A stretch of DNA of 64,000 nt from an uncultured Gammaproteobacteria bacterium (GTDB lineage Bacteria > Pseudomonadota > Gammaproteobacteria > Steroidobacterales > UBA11654), in assembly GCA_902553145.1 (NCBI GenBank), contig CACDKD010000004.1, positions 36,450 to 100,449 on the forward strand, given 5' to 3'. The position numbers and the translations under genes are program-made. The notes beneath the pieces are model-generated. The model saw only the letters and a program-made list of their open reading frames with translations. It searched no databases and was not told where the DNA came from. Numbering within the stretch: position 1 is the stretch's first letter; the number at the start of each line of letters is the position of its first letter. Of this stretch, positions 63,032-64,000 are shown piece after piece.

Positions 63032-64000
63032 TTATTGATCCAGACCTCTGATCAGCTCAATTGGATCGTGATAGTCATAGCCTTGCTCTTCAGCCACTGC
63101 GGTGATTGTCACTTTACCGCTGTGAATATTGAGCCCATCGCAAAAACCTTTATCAAGACTCAAAGCCTTTTTAAAGCCTTCATTTGCAAGACTTAAAACA
63201 TAAGGGAGTGTCGCATTATTCAACGCATAAGTGGAAGTCATTGGCACAGCTCCAGGCATGTTTGCCACACAATAATGAAGGACCCCTTCTTCCACGTAGG
63301 TGGGTTCGGAATGCGTGGTCGGTTTTGAAGTTTCAGAACAGCCGCCTTGATCTATGGCGACATCGACCAATACGGATCCCTTTCGCATTGACTGGACTAA
63401 TTCGCGAGAGATTAATTTTGGCGCCGATGCGCCCGGAATCAGCACTGCACCAATTACGATGTCTGCTTCCTTGATGCACGCCTGATTATTTTCTTCCGTT
63501 GCAAGCACCGCGTTGAGCTTTTCTCCAAAGATAGACTCCAATTGATCCAATCGCTCTGGAGATTTATCCAATACAGTGACGTTGGCTTGCATGCCAATGG
63601 CTATCTTTATTGAGTTATATCCAACAACTCCTCCTCCAATTACAACCACATCTGCTGGATCCACATCGGTTACGCCGCCGATCAATCGACCCAATCCGCC
63701 CTTCGCTTTTTCCAAACATGTTGCCCCGGCTTGTACGGCCATCCTCCCTGCAACCTCACTCATTGGCGTCAACAATGGGTACGTCCCATCATCAGCCCTG
63801 ACTGACTCATAAGCTATGGCTCTGCAGCCAGATTCAATCAATGCTTTGACTTGATCAGGGTCTGGCGCTAGATGGAGATAGGTGAATAAAATTTGATCGC
63901 TCTTTAAAAGGGCACACTCCTCAAGTTGTGGCTCTTTAACTTTCACTATCATTTCAGCTCTTTGAAAAATCTCTTCTCTGGTTTGAACAATTTCAGCTCC
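63032..64000 (-). CDS. ald: Alanine dehydrogenase, C-terminal part (gene runs off the window)
   Basis: The frame is open to the window edge, with GAEIV...AEMIVKVKEP upstream of the first internal methionine, so the true start lies outside. NAD-binding VVVIGGGVVGYNSIKIA, catalytic region KVKEPQ, and AIDQGGCSETSKPTTHSEPTY are typical. Interconverts alanine and pyruvate with NAD. About 323 of roughly 370 residues are present. Confidence 0.92.
   Translation of the reverse strand, partial: GAEIVQTREEIFQRAEMIVKVKEPQLEECALLKSDQILFTYLHLAPDPDQVKALIESGCRAIAYESVRADDGTYPLLTPMSEVAGRMAVQAGATCLEKAKGGLGRLIGGVTDVDPADVVVIGGGVVGYNSIKIAIGMQANVTVLDKSPERLDQLESIFGEKLNAVLATEENNQACIKEADIVIGAVLIPGASAPKLISRELVQSMRKGSVLVDVAIDQGGCSETSKPTTHSEPTYVEEGVLHYCVANMPGAVPMTSTYALNNATLPYVLSLANEGFKKALSLDKGFCDGLNIHSGKVTITAVAEEQGYDYHDPIELIRGLDQ

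Overview
The window looks like a chromosomal segment of a free-living, probably marine, gammaproteobacterium with an AT-rich genome (about 40% GC by eye, not counted). Gene order supports this class: suhB diverges from trmJ-iscS, yajC-secD-secF sits with tgt and queA, xerD is followed by dsbC, and there is a TtpC-type TonB2 cluster. Two large TonB-dependent receptors and many secreted phosphatases fit an outer-membrane scavenging lifestyle, as in SAR86-like or related oligotrophs; the lineage cannot be fixed from this window alone. Coding density is very high, genes often overlap by 4 nt, and no gene-free stretch exceeds 300 bases. No IS element, prophage, CRISPR array or rRNA was seen; there is one tRNA (Leu, CAA).

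Layout: 1-7.3 kb, housekeeping (iscS fragment, trmJ, suhB, secF, secD, yajC, tgt, queA). 7.4-10.8 kb, tRNA-Leu, a Nudix hydrolase, ferredoxin, dsbC, xerD, plsC. 10.8-16.4 kb, a seven-gene TonB energising operon (DUF3450, TtpC, ExbB, two ExbD, TonB, TPR protein). 16.5-22 kb, ETF-ubiquinone oxidoreductase, a beta-propeller phytase and its TonB-dependent receptor. 22-26.4 kb, gpmA, gamma-carbonic-anhydrase-like protein, tesB, MaoC, folE, mobA, moaC. 26.4-30.3 kb, small secreted and membrane proteins, a ribbon-helix-helix regulator, a LeuCD paralogue and a porin. 30.4-39.4 kb, a phosphorus block: class C acid phosphatase, PhoX, Pit transporter, (HMG-CoA lyase), PhoR, PhoB, a cytochrome c, PPK2, Ppx. 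39.4-44.4 kb, two exported proteins of unknown role, an MBL-fold hydrolase, a membrane protein, a thioesterase. 44.4-60.3 kb, a type II secretion system (gspC to gspM and gspO) enclosing a TonB-dependent receptor and a tandem-duplicated surface lipoprotein. 60.3-64 kb, acyl-CoA ligase, moaA, alanine dehydrogenase.

The main theme is phosphorus. Phytase, class C phosphatase and PhoX release phosphate outside the inner membrane; porin, TonB receptor and Pit take it in; PPK2 and Ppx handle polyphosphate; PhoBR would sense it. I found PhoB-box-like elements (7-mers resembling CTGTCAT or CTGTAAT repeated every 11 bp, in the best cases with a -10 hexamer 10 bp downstream) before the regulator-leuCD-porin operon, the phytase-receptor operon and the tandem-repeat lipoprotein, and a weaker one before gspC. 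If real, these place the type II secretion locus, with its receptor and duplicated lipoprotein, in the phosphate-starvation response. This lipoprotein/receptor/T2SS unit is the best candidate here for an undescribed system.
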